A stretch of DNA of 64,000 nt, taken from contig NZ_CP036349.1 in the NCBI RefSeq assembly GCF_007753265.1, forward strand, positions 3,505,363 through 3,569,362, in the 5' to 3' direction. Positions 23,027-31,692 of this stretch are shown piece after piece. The stretch's first letter is position 1, and the number at the start of each line of letters is the position of its first letter. Under the pieces are notes generated by a model that was not told the DNA's origin, searched no databases, and was given only the letters and a program-made list of their open reading frames with translations. The translations under genes were made by a program, and so were the position numbers. This stretch comes from Botrimarina mediterranea. GTDB lineage: Bacteria > Planctomycetota > Planctomycetia > Pirellulales > Lacipirellulaceae.

Positions 23027-23791
23027 ATGGCGATTGAAGTCGAATGCGAAAACTGCCAAAAGGTGCTCCTTCTCAAGGACGCTTGTGCTGGAAAAACTGG
23101 CAAGTGTCCATATTGCAAGAAGGCGATCACTGTACCAGCTCCTAACCCCGCGAAGCCAACTGCAGTTGATCAAAAGGAGCCGACAGACAAACAGATCGCC
23201 TACGCTCAAAGCCTAGGAGTCATTGTCCCATCAGGCATCCGCCGAGCAGAGCTAAGCGAGCTAATTGACGAGGCGAAGAATCAGCTTCCTGCAACCGAGA
23301 ATCAGAAAGTGATGCTCCGGGACTTGGGTGTGAGCTTTCCCGATGATATCCGATCGAGTCAGATCAGCATGCTGATCGACGCATGCTTCGACATCCAGGG
23401 GCAGATGGCGTCTCGTGCTCCTCAACGCCACGAAGAACAACTCAGACAAGCGGACATGCTCATTGATTCCGCTACCGATATCCAATTGCTACAAGAGCTT
23501 AGCAACCGAGGGCGGCTCTTCTTTACATTCATTATGGATGATGACGAATTTCGATACCAAGAGGGCCTGCCAATTGAAGGTCGGATCACATGGACAGATA
23601 GTCTTAATGAAGCTGACGTCAAGTATGTCATCAGCCGCTTGGCTGCCGATTGGTGTCGGGATCACGACATGAAAATCTATTCGGATGAATTCGATGGTAA
23701 CCCACCAGAACTTAAGTACGTTGCTGGAGAACTAGATACGCAGGGAACGGCATACAACTTCTCATTCCCATCTACAGATGATGATGCGTAG
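23027..23791 (+). CDS. Low-GC gene for a zinc-ribbon protein with two ~35-residue repeats
   Basis: It has 254 residues. An N-terminal zinc ribbon (C7-x2-C10, C27-x2-C30, with AGKTGKCPYC) is a common planctomycete module. Two alike units follow: TDKQIAYAQSLGVIVPSGIR and TENQKVMLRDLGVSFPDDIR, each leading to a LID helix. The C-terminal half is acidic and unknown. Codon use is clearly different from all its neighbours (many A/T third positions), so the gene is probably a recent arrival. It has no signal peptide. No partner gene is nearby. Confidence 0.75.
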   Translation: MAIEVECENCQKVLLLKDACAGKTGKCPYCKKAITVPAPNPAKPTAVDQKEPTDKQIAYAQSLGVIVPSGIRRAELSELIDEAKNQLPATENQKVMLRDLGVSFPDDIRSSQISMLIDACFDIQGQMASRAPQRHEEQLRQADMLIDSATDIQLLQELSNRGRLFFTFIMDDDEFRYQEGLPIEGRITWTDSLNEADVKYVISRLAADWCRDHDMKIYSDEFDGNPPELKYVAGELDTQGTAYNFSFPSTDDDA

Positions 23792-23829
23792 CACGCTTAT
23801 GCGTTGATGGCCGCAGAAAGGCGGTAGCA

Positions 23830-24202
23830 ATGCCATGCTGAGCTGCTGTCGCCCCTCCGGGGCTGTCACGAACTTTGCGTCTCCCACCAGGGGCTCGCGC
23901 CCCTGGCTACGCGCTTTCGCCCCTCCGGGGCTGATTGCTTGGGCGCCCAGGGACCGGGCCTCGGACAGCCCCGAGTCGCGTCCGCGAAGCCTCGGTTTTT
24001 CCCAGGTCTTTCCGGAGCACCCCCTGTGAGGCTCCAGGAGCCCTTCTGCGGGGCTCTTGTGCGGGGTCGACACCTGGGTCGGAATGGGGTCCAACACGCC
24101 GTTCTAGGGGCCTTCCTGCGGCTCTGGACGCGTGTCCACGGGAGGGCCGGGCAGCGGCCGTCAGCGTGGGGCAACTCCGGGAGCTGACGCTTCCCGGAGG
24201 AA
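23830..24202. other. Palindrome-rich non-coding stretch
   Basis: Short reading frames exist on both strands but look like chance products of repeats. The stretch has two copies of GCCCCTCCGGGGCTG, a CAGGGGC/GCCCCTG hairpin, a GGAGCCC/GGGGCTC hairpin near 24040, and GTCAGCG/CTGACGC arms near 24165-24195. It is the 3' region of the carboxypeptidase gene on the minus strand. I see no known RNA family. Confidence 0.5.
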
Positions 24203-25738
24203 TCACCGAGCGTCCCGACCGCCCAACATGCCCACCACGGCGAGCAACGCGACGACCACCGCCGCCGGCTCAGGGATCGCCCCCGCGGCGCCGGCGCGCG
24301 TTGCGCCGTAGTTACCTTGCCAGACGGCGTAGTCCAAACCATCAATCACCTGGTCGCCGTTGGCGTCGGCCACGAGGCCCGGGCCCGTCGCCCCTTCGGC
24401 GTCGCGCCACACGGTGTAGTCTGCCGCATCGACGACGCCGTCGTAATTGAAGTCGCCCGCCAGCTGCGGGGCCCACGTGTTGTAGAGCGCGACGCCGAAG
24501 TTAGCGCCGAGGTTGAGGTAGTAGTCCGTGTTGCGTTCCCATGTGAACTGGGTCTCGAACGTGACTTCGACCTCCGCGTCGAGCATCCGTCGCGCGAAGC
24601 CGGCGGTGGTGTAAGAGCCGCCGCCCGAGATCGCGGTCAAAACGTTCGGCTGAAGCTCAAGCACTTCCAGCCACCAGTCGGCGTCGGCGTCCGCCGAAGT
24701 GATAAACGCAAAGTCGTCGGGCCGGCCGTCGAGGGGGTCGATCGTGTAGTCCGGGACGGTCGAGTGGAAATCGACGAACACGTCCACGCCGCCGGGCGTC
24801 GCGCTCGCGTCGGCGATCATCGCCAGGCCCGTGTCGCGGACCTCTTTGCAGTCGTTGCCGCCGCAGCCGTAGTTGCTATTCGACCAGCGCGTCGAGTCCC
24901 ACAAGCCGTTGGGGTCGCGGCCCTCGTTGTTGACGGTCGTGCGGCTCATGCCCGCGTAGCGGCCCGACGGATTGAGCACGGGGTAGGCAAGAACCTCGAC
25001 GTTGTCACGGACCCACGACGCGCGCGGGTCGTCGGAGATCAGCCAGTCCACCATCCCCTGATAGGTCCAGGTGCCGAGCGACTCGCCGGCGTGCAGCCCG
25101 CTGGCTATGACGACCTTGTGCTTGTCTTCGATCAGGGAATCCGTGGCGGGGTTGGTAACGCGGTAGCCGAAGACGTCCAGCGCCGGCACGGCGCGGCCGA
25201 GGTCATCGACACCGGGGGCGGAGCTGCCGATGACTCCCGCCGCGTTGGCCGATGGCGACGGCGCCGCCCAGGGGGACTCGAGCACCGCCTGGGTGTGCGA
25301 GACGGATCGGCCGTACGAGTAAGGGATCGCGTAGGCGACGTAGACCTCGTTCTGCGTGAACGGCGTGCTGCTGCTGAACGTGTACGTGGAGCCGCCCAGC
25401 TGGTTGTTCTCGAAGAACTGCCAGTTCTCACCGTCGTACGAGTAGACGAACTCGTGCTCCTGCAACTCATGCAATCCGGGCGTGGCGTCGCCGGCGAAGT
25501 TCGAGCTGATCGAGAACGTCGGCTGGGCGTTGAGCACGCCGGACGCCTTGAAGTTCACCCACCGCCAGCGGCCGCTGCCGTAATAATTATCCCGGCCGAC
25601 GAGCTGGACGTTGATCAGGTCGCCGCTCCAAGACTCCAGCGACCCGTGATCGAAGTTGGCGTCGATCGCGATCCGGGCGTGAGACACCGAACCGGCAATC
25701 ACCAGGGCGGCAACAACAGCGCGACACAGGCGGGGCAT
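24203..25738 (-). CDS. Exported M14 zinc carboxypeptidase with dockerin-like repeats and PEP-CTERM tail
   Basis: It has 511 residues from the ATG that opens a signal peptide (MPRLCRAVVAALVIAGSVSH). Zinc ligands of the M14 family are visible: HAGES (H216, E219) and H325 in VDFHST. The substrate-binding Arg lies in NPSGRYAG (about R260) and the catalytic Glu in EVTFETQF (E395). After the enzyme come two dockerin-like calcium loops (DFNYDGVVDAADYTVW and DANGDQVIDGLDYAVW). At the end is a PEP-CTERM sorting signal (IPEPAAVVVALLAVVGML, then GRDAR), the target of an exosortase. It is therefore probably cut and fixed at the cell surface. Confidence 0.9.
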   Translation of the reverse strand: MPRLCRAVVAALVIAGSVSHARIAIDANFDHGSLESWSGDLINVQLVGRDNYYGSGRWRWVNFKASGVLNAQPTFSISSNFAGDATPGLHELQEHEFVYSYDGENWQFFENNQLGGSTYTFSSSTPFTQNEVYVAYAIPYSYGRSVSHTQAVLESPWAAPSPSANAAGVIGSSAPGVDDLGRAVPALDVFGYRVTNPATDSLIEDKHKVVIASGLHAGESLGTWTYQGMVDWLISDDPRASWVRDNVEVLAYPVLNPSGRYAGMSRTTVNNEGRDPNGLWDSTRWSNSNYGCGGNDCKEVRDTGLAMIADASATPGGVDVFVDFHSTVPDYTIDPLDGRPDDFAFITSADADADWWLEVLELQPNVLTAISGGGSYTTAGFARRMLDAEVEVTFETQFTWERNTDYYLNLGANFGVALYNTWAPQLAGDFNYDGVVDAADYTVWRDAEGATGPGLVADANGDQVIDGLDYAVWQGNYGATRAGAAGAIPEPAAVVVALLAVVGMLGGRDAR

Positions 25739-25953
25739 CGACACAGGGGGCGGCAGAGACTCGGCTGGGGACGCCGTTCCGGCGGGCGTCACGCTGGCCG
25801 GTATCGTAGCCAATCGCCCGGCCGAATCCCCCCAACCTGCGCAGGCGAGAGTAAACCCACTAGCAAAAGCAGCCCTCACCGTCACCCCCTACGCCCTCAG
25901 CCCGTCAGACCCTTACCCCTCGCCTACCCCCTAACCCTAAAACAGGAAAGGCT

Positions 25954-25982
25954 TTGGGACTTTGGCGCCGATCCCTTATACT
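25954..25982 (+). promoter_or_regulatory. Sigma-70-type promoter of the Gfo/Idh/MocA gene
   Basis: TTGGGA, a 17-base spacer and TATACT lie 66 bases before the TTG start. Spacing is ideal and five of six bases match in the -10 box. The 309-base gap from 25739 to 26047 separates two divergent genes; apart from this promoter I see only CCCTAACC-like pyrimidine runs. Confidence 0.55.
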
Positions 25983-26047
25983 GCCACCCACGGCACGCTA
26001 GCGAACCGTCGATCACTCCCACTCTTGGCCATAAAGCAAGTCACGCC

Positions 26048-27088
26048 TTGAAGCTCAAAGTCGGCCTCATCGGGCTCGGCCCCACCTGGCAGTCGCGGCA
26101 TCGGCCCGCCCTGGCGGCGCTATCGAATCGGTACAGCGTCCGGGCCGTCTGCGATCCGATCGCCCACCGCGCGGCGCAGGTCGCCGACGAGCTGGGCGCC
26201 CGACCGGTCTACGGTTTCCGTGCCTTGGCCGCCGCCGACGACATCGAGGCGATCTTGATGCTGTCGGGACGCTGGTTCGGCGCGCTGCCGATCCTCGCCG
26301 CCTGCGACTACGGCAAGGCGATCTACTGCGGCGCCTCGGTCGACCTCCGCCAGGACGAGGCCGAGGGGCTCCGCGAGCGCGTCCGCCGCTCGGGGATCGC
26401 CTTCATGGCCGAGTTCCCGTACCGCCTCGCCCCGGCGACGATCCGGCTTAAAGAGCTTATCGCCACGCGGCTCGGCGCGCCGCGGATGATGTTCTGCAAC
26501 GAACGCCACGCCGCCCCGGCGCCCAACGGCGGCGTCGCCGAATGCCCGGCAAGCCACAGCCGGCGCCTGATCGAGATGGTTGACTGGTGCCGCTACATCG
26601 CCGACAGCGAGCCCGTCACCGTCCAATGCGCGACGCACCGCAGCGCCGTCAGCGTGCAGCCCGAGGACTACTCGCTGGTGACGATCGACTTCGAGCCGGA
26701 CGCGTCCGGCGCGCCGCCGGTGCTCGCCCAGATCGCCTGCGGCAGCTATGTGCCGACCGGCTGGACCGAGGCCGCCGCGTTCCGCCGCCCAGCCGACCTG
26801 CAAGTCGCCTGTGAACGCGGCATCGCCTTCGTCGATCTGCCGGGCACCGTCACCTGGTTCGACGAAGCGGGCCAGCACACCGAGCACCTGCAAGACGAAC
26901 GCCCCTTGGGCGAACGCCTGCTGATGGCGTTCCACCGCTCGGTGTCGAGCCTGGTGTTGCGATCGTCGAGCCTCGACGACGCCTACCGCGCGCTGCAAGT
27001 AGTGCTCGCCGCGCAGCACAGCGCAGCGAGCGGGCAACGCGTCGCGTGCGCGCCGGGCGACGCATCACCGACCTCATTTGGCGTCTGA
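26048..27088 (+). CDS. Gfo/Idh/MocA-family oxidoreductase
   Basis: NAD(P)-dependent dehydrogenase family, 346 residues. The start chosen is the TTG right before the Rossmann strand (KLKVGLIGLGPTWQSRHRPA); reading frames upstream are not coding. The dinucleotide loop is GLGPTW rather than the more common GxGxxG. AIYCGASVDLRQDEAEGLRE matches the family's EKP region, but with Gly-Ala in place of the usual Glu-Lys-Pro. That Lys is normally catalytic, so activity may differ or be lost. The C-terminal part is the usual alpha/beta dimer domain. It stands alone, and its substrate is unknown. Confidence 0.85.
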   Translation: MKLKVGLIGLGPTWQSRHRPALAALSNRYSVRAVCDPIAHRAAQVADELGARPVYGFRALAAADDIEAILMLSGRWFGALPILAACDYGKAIYCGASVDLRQDEAEGLRERVRRSGIAFMAEFPYRLAPATIRLKELIATRLGAPRMMFCNERHAAPAPNGGVAECPASHSRRLIEMVDWCRYIADSEPVTVQCATHRSAVSVQPEDYSLVTIDFEPDASGAPPVLAQIACGSYVPTGWTEAAAFRRPADLQVACERGIAFVDLPGTVTWFDEAGQHTEHLQDERPLGERLLMAFHRSVSSLVLRSSSLDDAYRALQVVLAAQHSAASGQRVACAPGDASPTSFGV

Positions 27089-27154
27089 GCCGCGGGCGGT
27101 AGCCCTTGGAGTGACGCGGGTAACCACTACCTCCGAGGGCTACCGACCACGGCT
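27088..27154. repeat. Palindrome at the oxidoreductase stop codon
   Basis: GGTAGCCCTTGGAG pairs with CTCCGAGGGCTACC, with outer arms AGCCG/CGGCT; a small hairpin GGTAACCACTACC sits in the loop. The outer arm begins with the last base of the stop codon, and the foldback element copy B starts where it ends. Confidence 0.8.
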
Positions 27155-27435
27155 TATAGCGGACTTTATTTTGCCGTAGCGTCGCGCGCAGAGACGCGGA
27201 GACGCCGAGGGTAGGCAGCGAAGACTCACGCCAAGCCCCCAAGGCGCAAAGACAAGGTCGTTGAGAAATGAGCGTAGCCGCTAACGATCGCACAGCAACG
27301 CGTTCTTTGCGGCTTAGCGCCTTTGCGTGAGTCTTGGAGGCATCCAACTCTGCGTCTCTGCGCGACACTTCCCCACGTTGCTCCGTGGATCAGAGCGAGG
27401 CTAGAAACGCTACGGCCAAGTGAAGCACGCTCTAG
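27154..27435 (-). repeat. Foldback (MITE-like) element, copy B
   Basis: Reverse-oriented homologue of the element at 2340-2629, 282 bases long. Ends read TTATAGCGGACTTTATTTTG (this strand) and GAAGCACGCTCTAG. Shared blocks include GCAAAGACAAGGTCGTTGAG, AAATGAGCGTAGCCG and CCACGTTGCTCCGTGGATCA. It occupies the gap between the oxidoreductase and the next gene. Confidence 0.85.
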
Positions 27436-27483
27436 ACGTTCACAATCGCGGGAGCGGATTCCGCCACGCTGTATTGGCGCGCG

Positions 27484-29112
27484 TTACGGCCGTTTCGGCT
27501 TCTCGTTCGATCGCCAGTGAGTGACGGCGTTCTCGTAGGTCGCGATAGGCAGCATCGAATCAATGCTGAGCGAGTCGCCACCCGTGACGCGCAGCGTCGC
27601 AGCGGGCGATTCGGCCATCGGCTTGCGGGGGCGGAAGCCGATTGTCCCCTGCTCGTCGATCGCTTCGATCATCGATTTCCAGGCGAACCAGCGGTCGAGG
27701 CGCAGCTCGCCCTCGATCAGCACGGGACGATTGGCCAGCACGGGACGGTCGGCAGTCGCCTTGGCGGGATCCGATTTCAACAGCTCCATCGCCGGCTCGC
27801 CGTAACTGACCAGCCACTCGTTCGACTCGTCGCGGCGCGTGATATCGATCGCCAGCACGTCGCCACCGTAGTAACGGTCGAACACGGCCTGGACCTCGGG
27901 GCTGCGGTCCAAGCCAAAACCCTTGAAGAGGTCGGTCGAGATGCGCCAGCCCTCGGCGTCTTCGAGCGGCGCCATCTCGAGCCGCAGCGGCATCCGCGCC
28001 TCGGCGGCGTCGATGAGTTGGTTCCAACGCAGCGTCGTTAGCTGCAACGTGTCGCCAAGCGACGCCGCGTCGCCGTCCCAGGCGAACGTCGCGACGTCGT
28101 TCGTCGCGACCGGCTCGCCCTTAGCGGGCAGACGCCGTAGCATCGCGACGGACCGGTAACGCGACAACAGTTCCCGGTACGCCTCGGCGACGTCGTCCCA
28201 TTGCGGCTGCGGGTACTCGGGGGCGTCGATCTCATCGGGCCGACACCTCATCCAAGCGATGGCGAGATCGATGAACTGCTCGGGGAGGCCGTAGGGCAAG
28301 ACGGCGTGGCTGATCGCGCCATCGGGCGCCGAGTAGTTGGCGGCGGTCGCCGAGTCGATCGGAGTGACTGCTTGAGAGATTTCCGAAGTGAGCTGCACGG
28401 CGCCGTCGTCCATCGTGACCGCCACCTCTAGCGGCTCGTTCCACGACGCCAGCTCGTTCGCAAGCGGCGCGTAGGGCGCTAGCTGATCGAGATACTCGTC
28501 GAAGCCGCGCGGCCAGCGCCACGGCCCGATGCGGCCTTGCCCGGCGGCGAGCTGTCCTTGCCGACGCTGCTTGAGCCCTGCGGCGAGTCGATGCTGCCCC
28601 GCCCTCGACACCACCAGCCTCACGCCGCCATCGACCGACCAAGCGGCCGGCTCGCTCGGGCCGTCGCCTTCGTCAGCGGCGGCCAACCCGTCGAGCAGGC
28701 CGACCTGCACCCAGCCGTCGAGGTCCACGAGCGTCAGGTCGTAGCCCGAGACGTTGGCGACCGCGACGCTGTCGGCGCGGTCGGCGTTGAGCGCGTCGCA
28801 GAGGGCGTCGAAGTCGTCCGTCGGCAGGTACGCGACGGGGCTCAGGCTCCCTTGCTTGCCCGGAGCGAGCGCGAAGCCCCACGGACGCTCCGTGATCTCG
28901 ACGCCCGGCAGCATCGTTGCGAGCGACTTGCCGATTGGCGGGACCTTGCGGCCCCACGGCGCGAAGAGCTTCGCGGCGCCCGCCTCGAGCGTCGCCAAGT
29001 CCTTCGCCTCAACCGCCACGAACCAGCCCGACGGCAGGCTCGCGCGCCAGTCCGCGGCATTCGCTACGGCAGCGACCAGCAACAAGACGACGACGAGCGG
29101 CCGCGCGATCAC
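27484..29112 (-). CDS. Exported protein of unknown function, coupled to transketolase
   Basis: Starts at GTG, whose bases overlap the transketolase stop codon (GTGA), so the two are translated together. It has 542 residues with a signal peptide (IARPLVVVLLLVAAVANA). The mature part has no motif I recognise; it looks like an alpha/beta protein with a DITRRDESNEWLVSYGEPAM segment and a C-terminal strand region (ATLRVTGGDSLSIDSMLPI). Longer upstream starts lie inside transketolase and are not credible. Its link with a cytosolic pentose-phosphate enzyme is probably only shared transcription. Confidence 0.72.
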   Translation of the reverse strand: MIARPLVVVLLLVAAVANAADWRASLPSGWFVAVEAKDLATLEAGAAKLFAPWGRKVPPIGKSLATMLPGVEITERPWGFALAPGKQGSLSPVAYLPTDDFDALCDALNADRADSVAVANVSGYDLTLVDLDGWVQVGLLDGLAAADEGDGPSEPAAWSVDGGVRLVVSRAGQHRLAAGLKQRRQGQLAAGQGRIGPWRWPRGFDEYLDQLAPYAPLANELASWNEPLEVAVTMDDGAVQLTSEISQAVTPIDSATAANYSAPDGAISHAVLPYGLPEQFIDLAIAWMRCRPDEIDAPEYPQPQWDDVAEAYRELLSRYRSVAMLRRLPAKGEPVATNDVATFAWDGDAASLGDTLQLTTLRWNQLIDAAEARMPLRLEMAPLEDAEGWRISTDLFKGFGLDRSPEVQAVFDRYYGGDVLAIDITRRDESNEWLVSYGEPAMELLKSDPAKATADRPVLANRPVLIEGELRLDRWFAWKSMIEAIDEQGTIGFRPRKPMAESPAATLRVTGGDSLSIDSMLPIATYENAVTHWRSNEKPKRP

Positions 29113-31142
29113 GCCAGGACTCGCTTGGCGGCCTCGACAACGCCGTCCACGGTGATGCCACGCTGGGCAAAGACTTTCTCCTGCGGGCCCGAGGCGCCGT
29201 AGGTGTCCATGCCGACGAACTCGCCGGCGAGGCCAAGGTAGCGGTCCCACGGCTGACGGATCGCCGCCTCGACCGCGACGCGCGCCTCCACTTTTCGCGG
29301 CAAGACCAACTCCTTGTAAGCGTCTTCTTGCTTCTCGAAGATCTCCATCGACGGCATGCTAACAACACGGGCTTCGACGCCGTCGGCGACAAGCTTCTCG
29401 TACGCGGCGACGGCGAGCTGTAGCTCGCTGCCCGACGCCATCAGGATGACGGTAGGCTTGCCGCTCGGGGCGTCGGCGAGGACGTAAGCGCCCTTCGCGA
29501 CGCCCTCGGCCGAGGCGTACTTGTCTCGGTCGATCGTCGGCAGATTCTGGCGGGTGAGGATCAGCGCGGTGGGACGCAGCTGCTCCTTGAGCGCCGTCTT
29601 CCACGCCTGGGCCGTCTCGTTGGCGTCGCCGGGACGCAGCACGTGCAGGCCCGGGATCGCGCGGCACGCGGCGAGCTGCTCGACGGGTTGGTGCGTCGGG
29701 CCGTCTTCGCCGACGCCGATCGAGTCGTGCGTGAAGACGTAGATCACCGCCTGGTTCATGATCGACGCCAAGCGGATCGACGGGCGGCAGTAGTCGCTGA
29801 ACACGAAGAACGTCGCCACGTACGGACGCAATCCACAGAGCGACATGCCGTTGGCGGCGGCCGCCATGCCGTGTTCACGGATGCCCCAGTGGAAGTTGCG
29901 GCCGGCGTGCTCGTCGGCGGCGAAGCTCTTCTCGCCCGACAGCAGCGTGTTGGTCGAGGGCGCGAGGTCGGCCGAGCCGCCCAGCAGCCACGGGTACTGC
30001 GGCGCAATCGCGTTGAGCGTCTTGCCGCTGGAGGCGCGCGTCGCGAGGCCCTTGGCGTCGGCGGGGAACGTCGGCACGGCCTCTTCCCAGCCGAGCGGCT
30101 CCCGGCCCGCGATGATGTTATTCAGCTCGCCCGCCAGTTCGGGGAACTCCTTCTCGTAGGCCGCGAACAGCTTCTGCCAAGCGGCGGACGCCTCGGCGCC
30201 GCGCTTGCCGAGAGTTTCGTTGAAGTGTTCCAGAACGCCGTCGGGGACGTAGAACTTCTGGTCCGCGGGGAGGCCGTAAGCTTCCTTGGTGAGCTTGATC
30301 TCTTCGTCACCGAGCGGCGCGCCGTGGGCGCCGTGGGTGTTCGCCTTGTTGGGCGAGCCGTAGCCGATGACGCTCTTGACGATGATCATCGTCGGCCGCT
30401 CTTGCTCGGCCTGGAAGGCGTCGATCGCCCGGCCGAGGGCGGCGAGGTCGTTGGCGTCATCGACGCGTTGCACCGCCCACCCCATCCCCTCGAACTTCTT
30501 ACCGATGTCCTCGCTGAACGCCAACTCGGTCTCGCCCTCGATGGTGATGTTGTTGTCGTCGTAGAGCCAGCAGAGGTTCGACAGACCGAGGTGCCCGGCG
30601 ATCGACGCCGCCTCGGTGGCGACGCCTTCCATCAGGTCGCCGTCGCTGCACTGCGTGTAGACGTTGAAGTCGAAGAGCGTCTTGCCCGGCTTGTTGTAGC
30701 GCGCGGCGAGCCAGCGGCTGGCGATCGCCATGCCGACCGAATTGCCGCAGCCCTGACCCAAGGGGCCGGTCGTCGTCTCAACGCCCGCGGTGTGATGGAC
30801 CTCGGGGTGGCCGGGGGTCTTGCTACCGAGCTGACGGAATTGCTTAAGGTCCTCGATTGTCAGCGACGGGGAGCCGTCTTCATTCTTCACGCCCGCCAGA
30901 TGGATCACCGAGTAGATCAGCATCGACGCGTGGCCGCACGACAGCACGTAGCGATCGCGGTTGGGCCACTCGGGCTGGGCCGGGTCGTACTTCATCACCT
31001 CCGCCCACAGCTTGTAGGCGACCGGCGCCAGGGCCATCGGCGTGCCGGGGTGCCCCGAGTTAGCCGCCTGCACGGCGTCCATACTCAGGGTGCGGATGGC
31101 GTTGATGGCGGCTTGCGTGATGTCGGCAGTGGTGGCGGGCAT
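29109..31142 (-). CDS. tkt: Transketolase
   Basis: Moves two-carbon units between sugar phosphates with thiamine diphosphate, in the pentose phosphate pathway. The start MPATTADITQAAINAIRTLS matches the family; it has 677 residues, full length. N-terminal AANSGHPGTPMALAP, the TPP/Mg motif CSDGDLMEGVATEA with later DDNNITIEG, the pyrimidine-domain EHGMAAAANGMSL, and DSIGVGEDGPTHQPVEQLA are all present. It is cytosolic. It is followed at once by an exported unknown with a 4-base overlap. Confidence 0.96.
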   Translation of the reverse strand: MPATTADITQAAINAIRTLSMDAVQAANSGHPGTPMALAPVAYKLWAEVMKYDPAQPEWPNRDRYVLSCGHASMLIYSVIHLAGVKNEDGSPSLTIEDLKQFRQLGSKTPGHPEVHHTAGVETTTGPLGQGCGNSVGMAIASRWLAARYNKPGKTLFDFNVYTQCSDGDLMEGVATEAASIAGHLGLSNLCWLYDDNNITIEGETELAFSEDIGKKFEGMGWAVQRVDDANDLAALGRAIDAFQAEQERPTMIIVKSVIGYGSPNKANTHGAHGAPLGDEEIKLTKEAYGLPADQKFYVPDGVLEHFNETLGKRGAEASAAWQKLFAAYEKEFPELAGELNNIIAGREPLGWEEAVPTFPADAKGLATRASSGKTLNAIAPQYPWLLGGSADLAPSTNTLLSGEKSFAADEHAGRNFHWGIREHGMAAAANGMSLCGLRPYVATFFVFSDYCRPSIRLASIMNQAVIYVFTHDSIGVGEDGPTHQPVEQLAACRAIPGLHVLRPGDANETAQAWKTALKEQLRPTALILTRQNLPTIDRDKYASAEGVAKGAYVLADAPSGKPTVILMASGSELQLAVAAYEKLVADGVEARVVSMPSMEIFEKQEDAYKELVLPRKVEARVAVEAAIRQPWDRYLGLAGEFVGMDTYGASGPQEKVFAQRGITVDGVVEAAKRVLA

Positions 31143-31286
31143 CGGCGGGCTGGTGGAGGCGTTAAGGGGCGGTGTCAAAACGGTCGACAGAGGCCCGCAG
31201 TGTACGAACTGCGCAGCGGACCGGTCAACGACGCGCAAACGCAAGACCGGTTCCGAATTGCGTAAAAAGGCTCGCAATCGGGTCGT

Positions 31287-31363
31287 CGGCGAGCCCCCGA
31301 TGTTAATCGGGGGAGTGCGCCGGTGCTCGCTTCACTCCCCCAACTAACGTTGGGGGCTCGCCG
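31287..31363. repeat. GGCGAGCC-bounded palindrome
   Basis: Outer arms CGGCGAGCCCCCGATGTTAA and its partner GTTGGGGGCTCGCCG, with a small hairpin CCCCCGATGTTAATCGGGGG in the left half. The same 26-base core occurs at 50458-50483. It lies in the 313-base gap before the antitoxin remnant; the rest of the gap shows nothing. Confidence 0.85.
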
Positions 31364-31455
31364 GATTTCCTGCAAGTGAATCCGACCGCACTCCTTCGCC
31401 GGCTTCTGCTAGAACTATCGTTATCAATCCCTCCGCCGCGAGGGACATTCCAACC

Positions 31456-31641
31456 ATGGCCGACGATAACGCCGTACTCTCCGCCGAATGGCTCGCTGAG
31501 GTCGCGCGTCGCTCCGCGGACCTTGACGCCGGTGTGGTGATTACGGTGGCTTGGGAGACGGTGCGGGAAAACACCCTTCGTCGCGCGGGCCTTGCGGACG
31601 CCGACGGGGCGTCTTACCAAGGCGCCGACGGAGATCGTTGA
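31456..31641 (+). pseudogene. Remnant of an addiction-module antitoxin (RelE-linked family)
   Basis: A 61-residue reading frame. Its segment EWLAEVARRSADLDAGVVIT plus VAWETVRE closely follows the C-terminal half of small addiction-module proteins (TIGR02574/PF09720 type, pattern WLAEIxRRxxELDxG...WEEV). The N-terminal helix of that family (the LPxxERxxLAxxLLxSL part) is missing, and the upstream frame does not supply it. No toxin gene follows. It is therefore probably a decayed, orphan piece. It could be a chance match; a short functional protein is also possible. Confidence 0.4.
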
Positions 31642-31692
31642 ATTGTTGCTCTTGTCCACGCATCGCGGCGACCCGGATACTGAGGTAAACCG

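Noticed and set aside
23907-24206. Small frames in the repeat-rich region after the carboxypeptidase
   Set aside because: They consist of translated palindromes (QPRRGESA-type peptides) without codon bias or a start site.
24317-26047. 577 codons ahead of the Gfo/Idh/MocA domain in the same frame
   Set aside because: This part lies opposite the M14 carboxypeptidase gene and reads like its antisense. The Rossmann fold begins at the TTG at 26048, which has a good promoter upstream.
29643-31265. 540-codon plus-strand frame opposite transketolase
   Set aside because: Its sequence is Arg/Val/Ala-rich with no motif; transketolase on the minus strand is unmistakable.
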